Positions 13,746-14,781 of a stretch of 14,781 nt of DNA are shown here, one piece after another. A program made the translations under genes and the position numbers. Each line of letters opens with the position of its first letter. Within the stretch, counting starts at the first letter, position 1. The DNA is from an uncultured Eubacteriales bacterium. GTDB lineage: Bacteria; Bacillota; Clostridia; Christensenellales; Aristaeellaceae. Where the stretch lies: the NCBI GenBank assembly GCA_900540045.1, contig UQEF01000073.1, positions 1 through 14,781 of the forward strand, given 5' to 3'. The notes beneath the pieces are model-generated. The model was not told the DNA's origin. It made no database searches and was given only the letters and a program-made list of their open reading frames with translations.

Positions 13746-14781
13746 GTGCGATGCATTGGGAAGCGATGGCCGCAGCGCCTTGCGGCGGCGGCGACCGTGG
13801 CCGCCCTCCTTGCCTACGTGCTTTTCTGCACCAATGTGCATTACGATCTGGGGGATGACGTGCTGCTCGCCCGTTCCTTTGGGGGCATGGTGGGCGGCGT
13901 ATTTGAGAGCTTCAACTATATCACGCATACGTTTCTGGGCTGGCTCATGCATGGCCTGTCTCTGCTGTGGCCGGGCGTAGCCTGGTTCAGCGCGGCGCAG
14001 GTGGCGGTGCTGTGGATCAGCGCGTATGCCGCCGTGCTCTCTGCCATGCGCGTGGCGCAGCGGCTCATGCTGCCCGCCTGGTGCGGCTGGCTGGCCGCAG
14101 TGGCGTACCTGCTGGGCCTGGCTGCCGAGGGACTGACCAGCGTAACCTATACCCTGACGGCGGCGGCCGCCGGCGGCGCGGCGGTGTGGCGGCTGGTGGC
14201 GGTGGACTGGCAGGCCGGACGCAAAGCCGCCGTCAGGGGTGCGCTGGGGTCCGGCGCGCTCCTTTATGCGGCGTATCTGCTGCGGGCGCAGGCGTTTCTG
14301 CCCTCGCTGTGCCTATGGGCGGGCGCGTTTGTGGCGCTGGGGCTGATGAAGAAGGCCCCCTGGCGCGCGCTGGGGGCCGGAGCTGCGGCGGTGGCCGTGC
14401 TCTTTGGCGTATCGGCCGGGGTGCGTGCGGTGCAGCTCTCCGCTCCGGAGCGGGCCTCTTACCTGGCCTGGCAGGCCGCGCGCACGCAGGTCGTCGACTA
14501 TGGCGGCCTGGCTGCGGCGGAGGCGGAGGCGCTGGAGGCCGCCGGCTTGACCCCTGAAATGGCGGAGCTGGCGCTATCCGGCTGCCTGCTGGATGCAAGC
14601 GTGACCACGGAAGCGCTGGCGGCGCTTGAGCCCCCGGAGGAGGCGCATACCCCGCAGGAGGCGCTGGAAACCCTGCGTGTGCTCTTTAGGCGCAGCCGGG
14701 GCGCGTACTGGGCATGCGCGGCGCTGGCCGGGCTGTGCGCCCTGGCGGCGCTGCTGGCGCTGGCGGGTCCGCGCGGCTCCC
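13746..14781 (+). CDS. Large membrane protein, GT-C-like, 3' end beyond the window
   Basis: An open frame of 345 codons from GTG 13746 to the window end with no stop; it is 3' truncated by the edge. The start is supported by AGGGAGG 8 bases upstream and a good promoter. Helix 1 (about 11-28) is followed by VHYDLGDDVLLAR with Asp34, Asp37 and Asp38, then NYITHTFLGWLMHGLS with His61, and further hydrophobic segments at about 80-100, 112-145, 180-200 and 205-225. A polar loop (about 232-325) rich in Ala and Glu follows, and another helix begins near 330. The acidic motif after helix 1 and the His-Thr-containing second segment resemble uncharacterised GT-C-like membrane proteins of gut Firmicutes. 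It may act on a lipid-linked sugar or surface polymer, but no substrate can be read from the sequence. Very GC-rich, unlike its divergent neighbour. Confidence 0.72.
   Translation, partial: MRCIGKRWPQRLAAAATVAALLAYVLFCTNVHYDLGDDVLLARSFGGMVGGVFESFNYITHTFLGWLMHGLSLLWPGVAWFSAAQVAVLWISAYAAVLSAMRVAQRLMLPAWCGWLAAVAYLLGLAAEGLTSVTYTLTAAAAGGAAVWRLVAVDWQAGRKAAVRGALGSGALLYAAYLLRAQAFLPSLCLWAGAFVALGLMKKAPWRALGAGAAAVAVLFGVSAGVRAVQLSAPERASYLAWQAARTQVVDYGGLAAAEAEALEAAGLTPEMAELALSGCLLDASVTTEALAALEPPEEAHTPQEALETLRVLFRRSRGAYWACAALAGLCALAALLALAGPRGS

Noticed and set aside
13967..14557. 196-codon plus-strand frame within the last gene
   Set aside because: Shadow in another frame, very rich in Gly, Arg and Ala; the membrane-protein frame from GTG 13746 is open to the window end and has a promoter and ribosome site.

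Overview
The window looks like chromosomal DNA from a GC-rich anaerobic Firmicute, probably a clostridial gut-type lineage. The grounds are strong AGGAGG-type ribosome binding sites, sigma-A-like promoters, a RecD2 helicase next to a ComF protein, a DUF368 membrane protein, and a Re-citrate/isopropylmalate synthase-like enzyme that I associate with Clostridia. The lineage is an inference. I see no rRNA, tRNA, CRISPR array, phage gene or transposase.

Layout. 1-405 (-): the N-terminal part of a MacB/LolD-type ABC ATPase, whose homology stops abruptly near base 57-60, so the window edge may be a chimeric junction. 561-2279 (+): an alpha-phosphohexomutase with a near-consensus promoter. 2280-2525: a hairpin-rich, GC-rich intergenic block that may be an interspersed repeat. 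2526-3377 (-): a DUF368 membrane protein, the family of undecaprenyl-phosphate translocases. 3543-4934 and 4935-6134 (-): a tightly coupled pair, a class I aspartate-type aminotransferase followed without spacing by a Re-citrate/isopropylmalate synthase-like enzyme; together they handle oxaloacetate. 6135-6459: a divergent control region. 6460-6978 and 6975-7667 (+): a secreted thioredoxin-like protein overlapping ccdA, making a pathway that carries reducing power across the membrane, closed by a strong terminator.

7811-8488 and 8485-10719 (-): recD2 followed by a ComF-family phosphoribosyltransferase with a 4-base overlap. 10855-12042 (+): an uncharacterised two-domain protein with a long Pro-rich linker, followed by a long hairpin shared with the convergent gene. 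12112-13620 (-): a polytopic membrane protein, DUF6056/GT-C-like, lower in GC than its neighbours. 13746-14781 (+): the start of a second large membrane protein running off the window end; it is divergent from the previous gene and has a similar acidic motif after its first membrane segment.

The control signals fall into two classes. Five promoters have a TGn extended -10 with a weak -35. The two without TGn (phosphohexomutase and the last gene) have good -35 boxes and 17-base spacers. I found no clear-cut new defence or mobile system. The least explained items are the 395-residue Pro-rich protein, the divergent GT-C-like pair, the structured intergenic block and the broken left edge.
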